From Acinetobacter sp. ANC 3832 (GTDB lineage: Bacteria > Pseudomonadota > Gammaproteobacteria > Pseudomonadales > Moraxellaceae): a stretch of DNA of 64,000 bases. The number at the start of each line of letters is the position of its first letter. Position 1 is the first letter of the stretch. The translations under genes were made by a program, and so were the position numbers. The notes beneath the pieces are model-generated. The model had not been told where the DNA came from, made no database searches, and saw only the letters and a program-made list of their open reading frames with translations. Location: assembly GCF_002135415.1 (NCBI RefSeq), contig NZ_NEGJ01000014.1, forward strand, positions 1 through 64,000, read 5' to 3'. Of this stretch, positions 9,177 to 18,362 are shown piece by piece.

Positions 9177-9765
9177 TTTCTTCTTCCATAATTTTTAACT
9201 GTTCACGCCCTCGAGTAACATCTTGAATTCTTAAGGCTAAAGGTTGAATTTGATGGATCTGTAATTTTGCATTAATTTTAACGCCATCTGCCATATATTC
9301 TTCATTATATTCGACTTGTTGTTGGTTGAGCTCATATTGAAAAATTGCCCATTCGTTAAATTGGCAAGCAAACTGTATTTCTTTTTTTTCAATCAATTCA
9401 ATTTTTTCAGCCAAGAGCAAACACTGCCCTGCACAACCACCATAGGCTCGAACCAAACCACCTGTACCCAGTTTTATTCCACCATACCAACGATTTACCA
9501 GAACAATGGTATTGGTTAATTCATTGCCTTCAATTGTCGCCAATATGGGTCGCCCTGCTGTCCCTGAAGGCTCACCATCATCATTAAAGCGAACATTATG
9601 CCCAATTTTCCATGCCCAACATTGATGTGTTGTAGTTATATCTAAATGCTTTTCTAGAAATGCCTTTACTTGTTGCTCATTTTCTACAGGCGCAGAAATT
9701 GCTTGAAAACGACTTTTTTTAATGTCTTCTTCAAAGGTGGTCTCGTTAACAAGTGTGAATGGCAT
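9169..9765 (-). CDS. yigZ: YigZ/IMPACT family protein
   Basis: The 198-residue protein has the UPF0029 N-terminal domain: the segment KKSRFQAISAPVENEQQVKA, then HQCWAWKI, FNDDGEPSGTAGRPIL and NRWYGGIKLGTGGLVRAYGG. These blocks define the bacterial YigZ and eukaryotic IMPACT family. The C-terminal DUF1949 half (about 135-198) is also present. The family has been linked to translation control, but no biochemical role is settled in bacteria. It is the first gene of a two-gene unit with the acyltransferase behind it, which it overlaps. Nothing is unusual in length or motifs. Confidence 0.9.
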   Translation of the reverse strand: MPFTLVNETTFEEDIKKSRFQAISAPVENEQQVKAFLEKHLDITTTHQCWAWKIGHNVRFNDDGEPSGTAGRPILATIEGNELTNTIVLVNRWYGGIKLGTGGLVRAYGGCAGQCLLLAEKIELIEKKEIQFACQFNEWAIFQYELNQQQVEYNEEYMADGVKINAKLQIHQIQPLALRIQDVTRGREQLKIMEEEND

Positions 9766-9833
9766 AATGGTGATAAAACTTTAAAACTGAATACTTTTTT
9801 ATTATAGCTTGGAAATGAACATTGAGTTACCCA

Positions 9834-9865
9834 TAAAAAACCCTAAGCAAGCTTAGGGTTTTTTA
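9834..9865 (-). terminator. Terminator of the Bap-like adhesin gene
   Basis: AAAAAACCCTAAGC and GCTTAGGGTTTTTT form a perfect stem with a two-base gap. A-run and T-run flank it on both strands, so it can act in either direction. Confidence 0.9.
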
Positions 9866-9881
9866 TTAATGGAGTTTTAAA

Positions 9882-12800
9882 TTAGAACAGAAGCTGTTTG
9901 TTTTGAATTAAATCATCTAGTGTAAAACTGGTATTTTGATTGGTTAATACAAGTAATGGATTAGAATTAAATGTCGTTTTATCTCCATCCATATCGAGAC
10001 TCACAATTGCAAGTTTATTAATAGCATCATATTTAACAGAAACATAGTCGCTAATATTTATAGCAGTTACATTTTGTCCAACAAGCAAAGCAGAAATATT
10101 AATTTTATCAGCTTCTGCATCCGTTAAAGTATTTCCCACATGGAAGTCTTCCCATGTATCAATACCATTCCCACCTGTTTTATCTGCAGCATTAAGTAGC
10201 GTATATATTGCTGTATCAGAACCTGCGCCACCATTTAAGTAATCATTACCAGCACCACCAGTCAAGGTATCATTACCCTTTCCACCACGGAGGATATCAT
10301 TACCACTCCCCCCTTTCAGATTATCATCACCATCAAAGCCATATAATCGCTGGTTGGTCGTGGCTAATGAAAAATCTAAGTTATTCCCGGTAGCATCACC
10401 ATAATGAATATAACTACTACCACCATCTAATAAGCCAGGTAAAACACCTAAATTTAATAAATGCCCTTTATCCGCAGTTGCAGTCAAACCATTTGAATCT
10501 GTCGCAGAGACTTCCATACTACCTAACAAAGAAACATCCAATATTGCACCTAAACCTTTAGCACTAAGTTTTACTGATGCTAGAAACTCATTAAGAACTA
10601 AGTTATCAATGGTTCCGCCATTAATAGATTCAATAATCAATGTTGAACTAGCACCAATTAAACCTGCAATACCTGAGTTATCACCACTCCCTGTACCAAT
10701 TTTTAAACCAAGCTCAGTTAATAATGCTGCATTATAGGTAAAAGTTGGAAGCGTTAAGACACCAATACCAGCATTTGCATATAACTTCACAGATTGAATA
10801 TTATTATTGGCATCTACCGCCAATAAAGGTTGTTGATCCAGCACAATCAAACCCGCAACATCTGCTCCAATGAGCCCTAATAAGCTAGAGTCTTTAATAG
10901 CTACCACTGGTTTTACATTGCCTGTTACAACAGATTCAATTGTTAAATCAAACGCTGTGGATAAAGGACTTTCTTGCCCCGCTGCATCTGAAGCTTTAGC
11001 TGTAAATTTGTGGTTTCCAAGACCTAATGGAGAACTCACCTGATATGACCATGAACCAAATGCATCAGCCACAACTGTTGCTATCGGTAGTGCACCATTA
11101 TCTAGGTAAATAGAAACAGTACTTCCTGCCTCAGCCGATCCATATAATTTAGGAGTAGCATCATCAGTTGTAACTCCTGACTCTATTTTGCCTATGATTG
11201 CCCCCATATCATCATAAGCAAAATTAATTGTAGGTGCTAAAGGTGCTGTCACATCTGGCACGAATGAACCATTTCCAGCCAAAACATGTATTAAATTTGC
11301 TGCATCATTCCCTGCGATATCTTGAATGACACCATTAAGATTATTATTGATATCTGGATCAGTATAATTCACTCGGACTTTCTGACCCGCAACAATTGGA
11401 TTAGCAAAACCAAGAATCACTCTATTATCGACCACATCTATTGATGTAGGGATAACAGAAATACCATCTATAGTAATAGCAAATTTACCCACTAATGGTT
11501 TATTTACCCTGTCTAAGGCTTCATCATAATTCAAAATCAAGCTCGTCCCCAATTCATCAACAATTGCATTAATAAATTCTGGTGCTTTCGTATCAGGAGA
11601 TGGAATCTCAATGTCAAGCAATGCATCGAGACGACCTTGGAAGCCCGTTTTCACATCACCATCGATTAATTGACTCACCTCAGCTTGTGCATCGGCTTTG
11701 GCTTGGATCGCATCTGCAAGCGCTTGGGTCAAGAGTGTGTGTTCAGCTTGGCTAATAATGTTGTCTTGTTTTGCCTCGTTTAAGGCTTGATCTGCATCTG
11801 CATAGGCTTTTTCTGCCGCAGCAACTAAATCGGCAATCTGTTGTTCAAGCGTGTCATCTATGCCGTTGTTGTTGCCATCCGTCACTGCCGGAATCTCAAT
11901 GTCAAGCAATGCATCGAGACGACCTTGGAAGCCCGTTTTCACATCACCATCGATTAATTGACTCACCTCAGCTTGTGCATCGGCTTTGGCTTGGATCGCA
12001 TCTGCAAGCGCTTGGGTCAAGAGTGTGTGTTCAGCTTGGCTAATAATGTTGTCTTGTTTTGCCTCGTTTAAGGCTTGATCTGCATCTGCATAGGCTTTTT
12101 CTGCCGCAGCAACTAAATCTGCAATCTGTTGTTCAAGCGTGTCATCTATGCCGTTGTTGTTGCCATCCGTTACCGCAGGAATCTCAATGTCAAGCAATGC
12201 ATCGAGACGACCTTGGAAGCCCGTTTTAACATCACCATCGATTAATTGACTCACCTCAGCTTGTGCATCGGCTTTGGCTTGGATCGCATCTGCAAGCGCT
12301 TGGGTCAAGAGTGTGTGTTCAGCTTGGCTAATAATGTTGTCTTGTTTTGCCTCGTTTAAGGCTTGATCTGCATCTGCATAGGCTTTTTCTGCCGCGGCAA
12401 CTATACCTATGATAGTATCAATATTATTTGGTTCTGTGATTGTTGAGCCGTTATTTTCAACTATAGTACTTGGTAAATCGAATGCATCGTTGCCTGCTAT
12501 ATCTTGAATAGCATTTATATCATTACCACTCGTTGGATCCGTATAACCCACAATTACTGTTTGCCCGCTATAGATCACAGGGTTAAAACTGAGGATAACA
12601 TCTCTACCTTCTATACGTACTTCACTTGGTGTAGCAAGTTGACCATTGAGCATCACACTAAAGTCTGATGCTTGAGGTAAATGGGTTCCATCTAAGGCTT
12701 CGTTGTAGTGGAGAATCAATTGACCTGTTGCATTCACTTCTGCATTAAGAAAGAGTGGACTTAATGTATCTAAATTACCTGAGTTACCATTACCCCCTCC

Positions 12801-13754
12801 CAAGTCACCAACAGTAATATCTTTATTGGTCTGATTATTAGACTCATCGGTAACAATAACTTTTATTATATCATCTTCTTTAATAGGGTCTTTTAATATA
12901 ATTTCTACTTTACCTTCAGCATCAATTACCCCTTCTCCAATTATATTTCCATTTTTATCTAAGACTTGTACCTTACTTCTGGGTTCATTTGATAAAACAA
13001 TAATAGTATTTTCATCAATCACATTTACATCTACAATTGGTGCTGTCACATCACCAACTGTAATATTTTGTTCAGTCTTATTTCCAGCATCATCCGTGAC
13101 AATAATTTTAATGGTTTCACCATCTTTAAGCGATCTATTAAGATCTACTATTAAATCACCTGCTTGATTTAAATGCCCTGTTCCAATTATAGAACCCAAT
13201 TGATCAGTTACTGATATTTGTCCAGACTCATCTGATGTTATTTTAATATGTAATGCATCTTGAATACTTACTGAAATCACTGGTGGAGTTGAATCTTGAT
13301 TTTGATTGGTATTATCTGAACTAGATCCACTATTTCCTACAGCAACAGCTACACCAATTAAACCTGCACCACCAGCAACCCACGCTGCCCATGTAGGAAC
13401 AGTTGAAGTTGTAGCAGACACCTCAGATGCAATATAATTTTGAAAATTATCTATACCTAAATAATCAATCTTAGTTACTAAGCCTGCTTCATTTAGCTCT
13501 GCTAATTTTAATAAAAAATAATCACCATTTACTGTTTCAATTGCAATTTCTTGTGGAAACTTAGAATTAAAATAATTTTCTATTACAACTTTTTCACCAT
13601 TATTTAATACAACTTCCAAATTGTTATCCACACGAACAATTTTAGAAATATCTTCTTTATTTACATTTATTTTATAAATAGCATGATGGTTTAATGCGGT
13701 CTCTGGGTTCAAGTTAATTGCCGAACCTTTTTCATATACTTTTAAATTATCCAT
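9882..13754 (-). CDS. Bap-like type I-secreted adhesin with Ig-like, helical and RTX repeats
   Basis: The 1290-residue surface protein probably acts in adhesion and biofilm. Residues 1-115 are a BapA-type prefix, and 120-140 are a glycine/alanine hydrophobic stretch (AAWVAGGAGLIGVAVAVG). Two Ig-like units (about 155-315) each end in DITVGD or NITVGD. A SwmB-like unit with IQDIAGNDA follows, then three 96-residue helical repeats (about 451-717), each with AEKAYADADQALNEAKQDN and a calcium-type DGNNNGIDD loop between copies. A second SwmB-like unit and another Ig-like domain come next. RTX nonapeptides (GGSGNDILRGGKGNDTLTGG, about 1138-1175) lead to a C-terminal type I secretion target that ends in KQLLF. 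No signal peptide is seen, as expected for type I export. The exporter genes are not in the window. Confidence 0.88.
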   Translation of the reverse strand: MDNLKVYEKGSAINLNPETALNHHAIYKINVNKEDISKIVRVDNNLEVVLNNGEKVVIENYFNSKFPQEIAIETVNGDYFLLKLAELNEAGLVTKIDYLGIDNFQNYIASEVSATTSTVPTWAAWVAGGAGLIGVAVAVGNSGSSSDNTNQNQDSTPPVISVSIQDALHIKITSDESGQISVTDQLGSIIGTGHLNQAGDLIVDLNRSLKDGETIKIIVTDDAGNKTEQNITVGDVTAPIVDVNVIDENTIIVLSNEPRSKVQVLDKNGNIIGEGVIDAEGKVEIILKDPIKEDDIIKVIVTDESNNQTNKDITVGDLGGGNGNSGNLDTLSPLFLNAEVNATGQLILHYNEALDGTHLPQASDFSVMLNGQLATPSEVRIEGRDVILSFNPVIYSGQTVIVGYTDPTSGNDINAIQDIAGNDAFDLPSTIVENNGSTITEPNNIDTIIGIVAAAEKAYADADQALNEAKQDNIISQAEHTLLTQALADAIQAKADAQAEVSQLIDGDVKTGFQGRLDALLDIEIPAVTDGNNNGIDDTLEQQIADLVAAAEKAYADADQALNEAKQDNIISQAEHTLLTQALADAIQAKADAQAEVSQLIDGDVKTGFQGRLDALLDIEIPAVTDGNNNGIDDTLEQQIADLVAAAEKAYADADQALNEAKQDNIISQAEHTLLTQALADAIQAKADAQAEVSQLIDGDVKTGFQGRLDALLDIEIPSPDTKAPEFINAIVDELGTSLILNYDEALDRVNKPLVGKFAITIDGISVIPTSIDVVDNRVILGFANPIVAGQKVRVNYTDPDINNNLNGVIQDIAGNDAANLIHVLAGNGSFVPDVTAPLAPTINFAYDDMGAIIGKIESGVTTDDATPKLYGSAEAGSTVSIYLDNGALPIATVVADAFGSWSYQVSSPLGLGNHKFTAKASDAAGQESPLSTAFDLTIESVVTGNVKPVVAIKDSSLLGLIGADVAGLIVLDQQPLLAVDANNNIQSVKLYANAGIGVLTLPTFTYNAALLTELGLKIGTGSGDNSGIAGLIGASSTLIIESINGGTIDNLVLNEFLASVKLSAKGLGAILDVSLLGSMEVSATDSNGLTATADKGHLLNLGVLPGLLDGGSSYIHYGDATGNNLDFSLATTNQRLYGFDGDDNLKGGSGNDILRGGKGNDTLTGGAGNDYLNGGAGSDTAIYTLLNAADKTGGNGIDTWEDFHVGNTLTDAEADKINISALLVGQNVTAINISDYVSVKYDAINKLAIVSLDMDGDKTTFNSNPLLVLTNQNTSFTLDDLIQNKQLLF
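11602..12405 (-). repeat. Three near-identical 288-bp tandem repeats inside the adhesin gene
   Basis: The block starting GGAATCTCAATGTCAAGC recurs at 11602, 11890 and 12178, exactly 288 bases (96 codons) apart. The copies differ at only a few positions, such as TTTTCAC against TTTTAAC. The third copy in genome order lacks the inter-repeat linker. Near-identity points to recent unequal recombination or gene conversion. Confidence 0.95.
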
Positions 13755-14363
13755 TTTAAACCCAACCTATTTATTATGTTATCAACAATAAGATAAATAA
13801 ATGAGATGGGTTTCACAAGCATCTAATATTACAAGATAATAAGCACAATTTTTTAATTTAAATATTTTATATAGCCATTCTAAATGATCAAAATTAAAAT
13901 AATTATAAATATGCAAACAAAATCACACTTAATTAAAAATAACAACAATATACACATGTATATAATTTATATATTTAAAACAACTTAATTATCATATTTT
14001 TTAAATAAAATCACAATTATTTATCAATAATACTTATTTAAGTATTATTGATAAATAAAATAATTATTATAATTAATAAATATATTTGAATCATGACGCC
14101 AAATATTCTACAGAATCAATAAAGATAAAAAATTAGTTATTAATAACAGTACCTTATGTTATTAAATTTTTTATCATTCAAAAGTTTTATTTCATATTTT
14201 TATTAAAAAAATTCTCATGCTTTAATCTTTTTGTAGATTTTCTTATATATTGTTTATGTAAATATTTCTTACTTTAATCTTGTAATTCACAAAAATAATA
14301 GATAACTTGCATAACTCACAAAATGTACGGTTATTTGTTGCATTTTTGAGCTCAAACTTTTTA
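13755..14363. other. AT-rich region between the adhesin gene and the IS element
   Basis: This 609-base stretch is almost free of G and C clusters and holds no convincing ORF. It should contain the adhesin promoter near its left end. Its one clear feature is the long palindrome at 14017-14058. The IS element closes its right end. Confidence 0.5.
14017..14058. repeat. Perfect 20-bp inverted repeat with 2-base spacer
   Basis: TTATTTATCAATAATACTTA (14017-14036) is followed by TT and then its exact reverse complement TAAGTATTATTGATAAATAA (14039-14058). It lies about 260 bases upstream of the adhesin start and 300 bases from the IS. It could extrude as a cruciform, bind a dimeric regulator, or be a terminator left from a gene lost at this site. 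Confidence 0.85.
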
Positions 14364-15214
14364 ATATTTCATGCATAATTTATGCATGAAATATATCGAT
14401 ATACATAAGATGACAGATGCTCAGTTTAAAAGACTCACAGGCATTTCTTGGTCTATCTATAAATTGATGATTGAGATTCTAAATGCTCATTCTGCATCAA
14501 CAGGTCGCCCCCCAACACTGACTAAAGAAAACCAATTATTGCTTTGTCTAAGTTATTGGCGTGAGTATCGCACTCTATTCCATGTTGGAATGACCTATGC
14601 TGTTTCAGAATCAACAGCTTCAAGAATTGTTCGCGATACCGAAGATCACTTAATCAAATCTAAACAATTCAATTTACCGAAAAAAACACCGAATGGCAGT
14701 GCTTTAGATTGGGATGTTGTGATCGTAGATGCAACGGAGATAGCCGTACAACGCCCTAAAAAAACAGAAAAAAAGCTATAGTGGTAAGAAAAGACCCATA
14801 CGTTTAAAGTACAAGCCATTATTCATTATAAAACACAACAAATTCTCAGTTTATGTATGAGTAAAGGAGCAGTTCATGATTTTGAATTGTTCAAAAGAAA
14901 TCTACATTTAATCCCTAAAGATTCCTTTGTATTGGCAGATAAAGGCTATCAAGGGATCTATGATATTTATGAAAGAAGTTTAATTTCGATTAAAGCAAAA
15001 CGAGGTTGTAAGTTAGATCCAGAATTAAAAAAATACAATCGAGAAATCAATAAAAGAAGAATAGGTGTGGAGCATGTATTTGGTGTGTTGAAGACCTTTA
15101 GAATACTTTCGGAGCGTTATAGAAATAGAGGTAAAAGACTGGGTTTAAGATTCAATTTGATTGCTGGAATTTACAACATGGAATTGAGTGAAAAGTGAAT
15201 TATGCAAGAGGTCT
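14364..15214 (+). mobile_element. IS5-family element, about 850 bp, inactivated
   Basis: Imperfect terminal inverted repeats frame a transposase gene. The left end ATATTTCATGCATAATTTA (14364-14382) matches the complement of the right end AGACCTCTTGCATAATTCA (15196-15214) at 14 of 19 positions. The size fits small IS5-family elements. The target duplication could not be resolved. The right end is nearly identical to the arms of small palindromic elements elsewhere in the window. Confidence 0.75.
14386..15198 (+). pseudogene. IS5-family transposase with two frameshifts
   Basis: The first part runs from MKYIDIHKMTDAQFKRLTG (ATG at 14386; the ATG at 14371 lies in the terminal repeat) to RPKKTEKKL and stops at 14779. 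The reading then continues in other frames: the segment SYSGKKRP lies in the next frame around 14775, and TFKVQAIIHYKTQQILSLCM from about 14800 leads into the 14857-15198 frame with DFELFKRNLHLIPKDSFVLA and GVEHVFGVLKTFRILSERYR. One base lost from the A-run near 14759 and one from the C-run near 14795 would restore a single protein of about 270 residues. The DDE aspartates and the final glutamate region are otherwise recognisable. Programmed frameshifting could explain one shift but not both. Confidence 0.85.
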
Positions 15215-15433
15215 ATTGATGAATAAATAAAAAATCATTATAGTTGTAAAGTTTTAATTCAAATTTTGATAAATAATATATTTATATTATTTAGTTATAT
15301 TTAATAATAAAATTACAACTTATCTAAAATGTGATGTATTTTGCAATAAATATAAAATCCTACCAAAGTAAACTCAAAATAATACAATTTTGTTTTAAAT
15401 TTCATCAAAATAATACTATAATTGTCATATTTC

Positions 15434-15452
15434 AATAATGATTATCATTTAT
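15434..15452 (+). promoter_or_regulatory. Fur box upstream of the small membrane protein gene
   Basis: AATAATGATTATCATTTAT matches the 19-bp Fur consensus GATAATGATTATCATTATC at 15 positions, with an unbroken core of 15. It lies 43 bases before the chosen ATG at 15496, where it would block a promoter when iron is plentiful. Confidence 0.8.
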
Positions 15453-15495
15453 GATTATTCTTAACTTGAATTTAGACTCAATCTGGGAGAATTTT

Positions 15496-15675
15496 ATGGC
15501 TAATATCATATTTAAATTTATACTTATTGCATTTTCCTTACTTTCTATAATAAGTATAGGGCTTGGTATTTATTGCATTGATAAGATTATTTTATCTATA
15601 GGGTTTTTATTTATTATTGCTACGACTCTACTTTTTTTAGAGTATAAGCAAAATCGTTTATCTCCTTTTATTTAA
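15496..15675 (+). CDS. Fur-controlled small membrane protein
   Basis: The 59-residue product begins MANIIFKFILIAFSLLSIIS and has two hydrophobic segments, about residues 4-26 and 28-46, then a short basic tail (EYKQNRLSPFI). I do not recognise the family. The ATG at 15496 is chosen because GGGAGA lies seven bases upstream; the longer reading from 15451 would start inside the Fur box and has no ribosome site. The gene runs towards a TonB siderophore receptor that has its own Fur box, so a role in iron uptake, for example as an inner-membrane helper or regulator, is inferred from context only. Confidence 0.6.
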   Translation: MANIIFKFILIAFSLLSIISIGLGIYCIDKIILSIGFLFIIATTLLFLEYKQNRLSPFI

Positions 15676-15731
15676 ATAAATGCTTCTTTAAAAAAATCAA
15701 CCTAGTGAATACTTTCAAACTACATGTATTT

Positions 15732-15760
15732 AAAAAGCCTAATCAAAACGATTAGACTTT
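15732..15760 (-). terminator. Terminator shared by the siderophore receptor and the small membrane protein genes
   Basis: On the minus strand AAAGTCTAATC pairs with GATTAGGCTTT with one mismatch, followed by a T-run. It lies between two convergent genes and can serve both. Confidence 0.7.
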
Positions 15761-15773
15761 AAATTTTTCGATA

Positions 15774-17981
15774 TTAGAAATAGTAATTCATTCGAAATAA
15801 ATAATTTCTTGGTGTACCTGGCATGGAAGCCGATCTCCAATAATCGTCATTTGCGACATTATTGACTGCAAAACTTGCACTCCAATCATCATTTTTATAG
15901 CCCAATGCTGCATCAATACGATCAAAACCTGCTGTTTGAATTTTATTGTCCAAATTTGAGTATGAGTTTCCAACGTAAGTATATCCAATTTCTGTATAGA
16001 AATTTTCTTGTGGAAGATATCTTAAAAAGATATTTCCCGTATGTTTTGCAACATATGCTAAATGCTTGCCAACATTTTCAGGCTTTGCTTTATCTTCTTT
16101 TACAGTTGCATCTGTATATCCGTAACCACCACGTACATATACATTTTCAAATACTTTACCAATAAAACTAAGCTCACCACCTTTTGACTGATGCTCACCA
16201 GAAACTGCGTAATAGTCGGGTTGATTTTCAGGATCAGGACGATAACGAATATTTTTTTTACGAATATCGAATACAGATAGTTGCGTATTGAGTTTACCGT
16301 CAAACCAATCACTTTTTACGCCTATTTCATATTGATGATTATATTGAGGATCAGCATCAAAAACACTGATATCAGTATTTGCAGAGACAGCATTTAAGTT
16401 TGCTCGCCCACCAAATGGTGCAAAGCTTTTACTATAAGAGACATAAAAACTTTGATCTTCTGTTGGCTGCCAAACTAGACCTGCATTAGGACTAAATGTC
16501 TCATCATCAATACTCCTTTTATAATTACTGTTATCTGGTTTTAATAATTTATTGGTCGTCGCTGTTTCGTAATAATCATATCGTCCACCTAGCATAATTT
16601 TAAATTGATCATTTAAACTTACTAAATCTTGAAGAAAAAATGCATAGTTTGTTCCTTCATTATAATTATGCTGATTGATTTTTAAGTTTTTATTAGGATC
16701 ACGCGTGTTATACCGCTCTCCTGTAATAGGGTCTACATATCCATTAATTGACTGGCCTTTATCTGAACCATTTGCATATGTATTTGCGAGCTTTGGTTCA
16801 CGCTGTTCATATACCCAATCTGTACCCAACATTAAGTTATGCTTGATTGATCCTGTATTAAATTCGCCTTTAATATCAAAAGTATTTGATGTGGTTTTAT
16901 TTGATGTTTCCTGCCAATAATAAATTTGACTAACATATCCTTTTGGAGTCGTGCACGCCTTTCCTTCAAAAGTTTTACCATCTAGACCACAATATGTCCC
17001 TGAATAGAAGTGATCAAAATTTTGATAGGCTTCACGATAACTTGCAGCCCAATGAAATTCCCATCCTGGAGCATATTCATATTTTAAGTCTGTTCTGAGT
17101 ACCTCAGATTCGTCATAGATATAATCACCACTTTGAGCAAAACCCATCTTTATTGACGTACCTGTAGGTAAATTATCAAACGTGGGTCCACGATCAGGTG
17201 TACGATCAATTTTGTCGTATGTATATTGTGTCGTCCATATTAAGTTTTGATCATCATTACGATAAGTAAAACTCGGGGAAATCATTTCAACTTTGGAACC
17301 AATACCCTCTCTAAAACTATTCGAATCACCTATTTCTCCAGTCAAACGAACTGCAACATTGTCATTTATCGCTCGATTAATATCTACAGTACCACCAATG
17401 TTTTCATAAGAACCTGTATATATTCCAACTGAGCTTTTAGAATCAAAATTAGCAAACTTACTCACCATATTAATAACGCCACCACCTGCGCTACGACCAT
17501 ATAATACTGAAGCTGGACCTTTTAAAATTTCGATACGTTCAATATTTGCGGTACTACGGCGTACCTGACCACTTTCACGAATACCATCACGATAAATATC
17601 ACTTGAGTCAGAATCAAAGCCGCGCAGCATAATTCCATCTTCACGCGTATCGTATGTTGTGGTTACCCCAGGAGTTCCCTGTAACATAACGCTTAAATCA
17701 TTAGAACCATAAAGTTTATATTTTGATACATCAATCGTATCAATAGTTTGAGGAATATCTTTTTTATCTAAGCCATTGCGTGTGACATTTGCTTTTTTAT
17801 AATCTACATAAGTCTTTAATGGATCGCCTTCATCCATTGCCTCAATCACCAAAGTAGAAAGTACAGCTGTTTTCCGTTCTGTATCCTTTGTTGTATTCAT
17901 ATCTGCAAATGTAGTGACAGGTATAAAAAGTGATCCTGCAGTAGACATCATTAAAAAGAGAGAATTTTTTTGAAAATTCAT
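15774..17981 (-). CDS. TonB-dependent siderophore receptor (Fiu/PiuA-like)
   Basis: This 735-residue outer-membrane protein imports iron-loaded siderophores with energy from TonB. A signal peptide occupies about residues 1-26 (ends TTFA). The plug domain (about 76-180) shows IPQTIDTIDVSK, GVTTTYDTREDGIMLRGF and IERIEILKGPASVLYGRSAG followed by GGVINMVSK. The beta-barrel fills the rest and ends in the outer-membrane signature NYLFRMNYYF with a terminal Phe. The sequence is closest in character to catecholate receptors such as Fiu and PiuA, a group that also takes up siderophore-linked antibiotics; the ligand is inferred. A Fur box overlaps the region just upstream of the ATG. The gene converges on the Fur-boxed small membrane protein gene. 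Confidence 0.9.
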   Translation of the reverse strand: MNFQKNSLFLMMSTAGSLFIPVTTFADMNTTKDTERKTAVLSTLVIEAMDEGDPLKTYVDYKKANVTRNGLDKKDIPQTIDTIDVSKYKLYGSNDLSVMLQGTPGVTTTYDTREDGIMLRGFDSDSSDIYRDGIRESGQVRRSTANIERIEILKGPASVLYGRSAGGGVINMVSKFANFDSKSSVGIYTGSYENIGGTVDINRAINDNVAVRLTGEIGDSNSFREGIGSKVEMISPSFTYRNDDQNLIWTTQYTYDKIDRTPDRGPTFDNLPTGTSIKMGFAQSGDYIYDESEVLRTDLKYEYAPGWEFHWAASYREAYQNFDHFYSGTYCGLDGKTFEGKACTTPKGYVSQIYYWQETSNKTTSNTFDIKGEFNTGSIKHNLMLGTDWVYEQREPKLANTYANGSDKGQSINGYVDPITGERYNTRDPNKNLKINQHNYNEGTNYAFFLQDLVSLNDQFKIMLGGRYDYYETATTNKLLKPDNSNYKRSIDDETFSPNAGLVWQPTEDQSFYVSYSKSFAPFGGRANLNAVSANTDISVFDADPQYNHQYEIGVKSDWFDGKLNTQLSVFDIRKKNIRYRPDPENQPDYYAVSGEHQSKGGELSFIGKVFENVYVRGGYGYTDATVKEDKAKPENVGKHLAYVAKHTGNIFLRYLPQENFYTEIGYTYVGNSYSNLDNKIQTAGFDRIDAALGYKNDDWSASFAVNNVANDDYWRSASMPGTPRNYLFRMNYYF

Positions 17982-18362
17982 AATAAAATCGATAATCTAA
18001 GTGATAATAATTCTCATACATTTTATTCACTAATTACATAAAATCAACAATTATGGAGAGATTATGAATAGTTTTTACATATCAAATTAATCGTTATAAT
18101 CTATGAATACGATTTAATATTAGATAAAAGTCTTAAATTTTATAAATAATGCACAATAAAACACATGTATTTAAAGTCTTATATTTTTAGCAGTACTTTA
18201 TTTAACTTTAAATAAAGCTAAAGTAGTTGATAAAAAAGCTTCAACTTAATCAAAAAAATTATCCTATTTAAGTAAAAGAAGCCTAAAATAAAATCTTAAA
18301 GTTGAGATCTTAAATAAGACTCTAACCAAGAAAATTTTAAATTATTCATCATTGGACTCGCG
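17982..18362. other. Divergent intergenic region, siderophore receptor and AI-2E permease
   Basis: This 381-base region must contain promoters for both flanking genes. The Fur box lies at its left edge, next to the receptor. The rest is AT-rich with no ORF or strong hairpin that I can support. Confidence 0.5.
18002..18020 (-). promoter_or_regulatory. Fur box of the siderophore receptor gene
   Basis: On the plus strand TGATAATAATTCTCATACA overlaps the Fur consensus; GATAATAATTCTCAT agrees at 13 of the first 15 positions. It is about 20 bases upstream of the receptor ATG, so Fur binding would cover the start of the transcript. Confidence 0.75.

Noticed and set aside
11771..12043. Plus-strand open frame inside the adhesin repeats
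   Set aside because: It is antisense to the repeated coding region and exists only because the repeats lack stops on that strand; there is no ribosome site or family match.
11602..12405. Regularly spaced repeats considered as a CRISPR array
   Set aside because: The period is 288 bases, the copies are contiguous and translate in frame as part of the adhesin.
15451..15495. Upstream start for the small membrane protein
   Set aside because: It would begin inside the Fur box with no ribosome site; ATG at 15496 has GGGAGA at the right distance.
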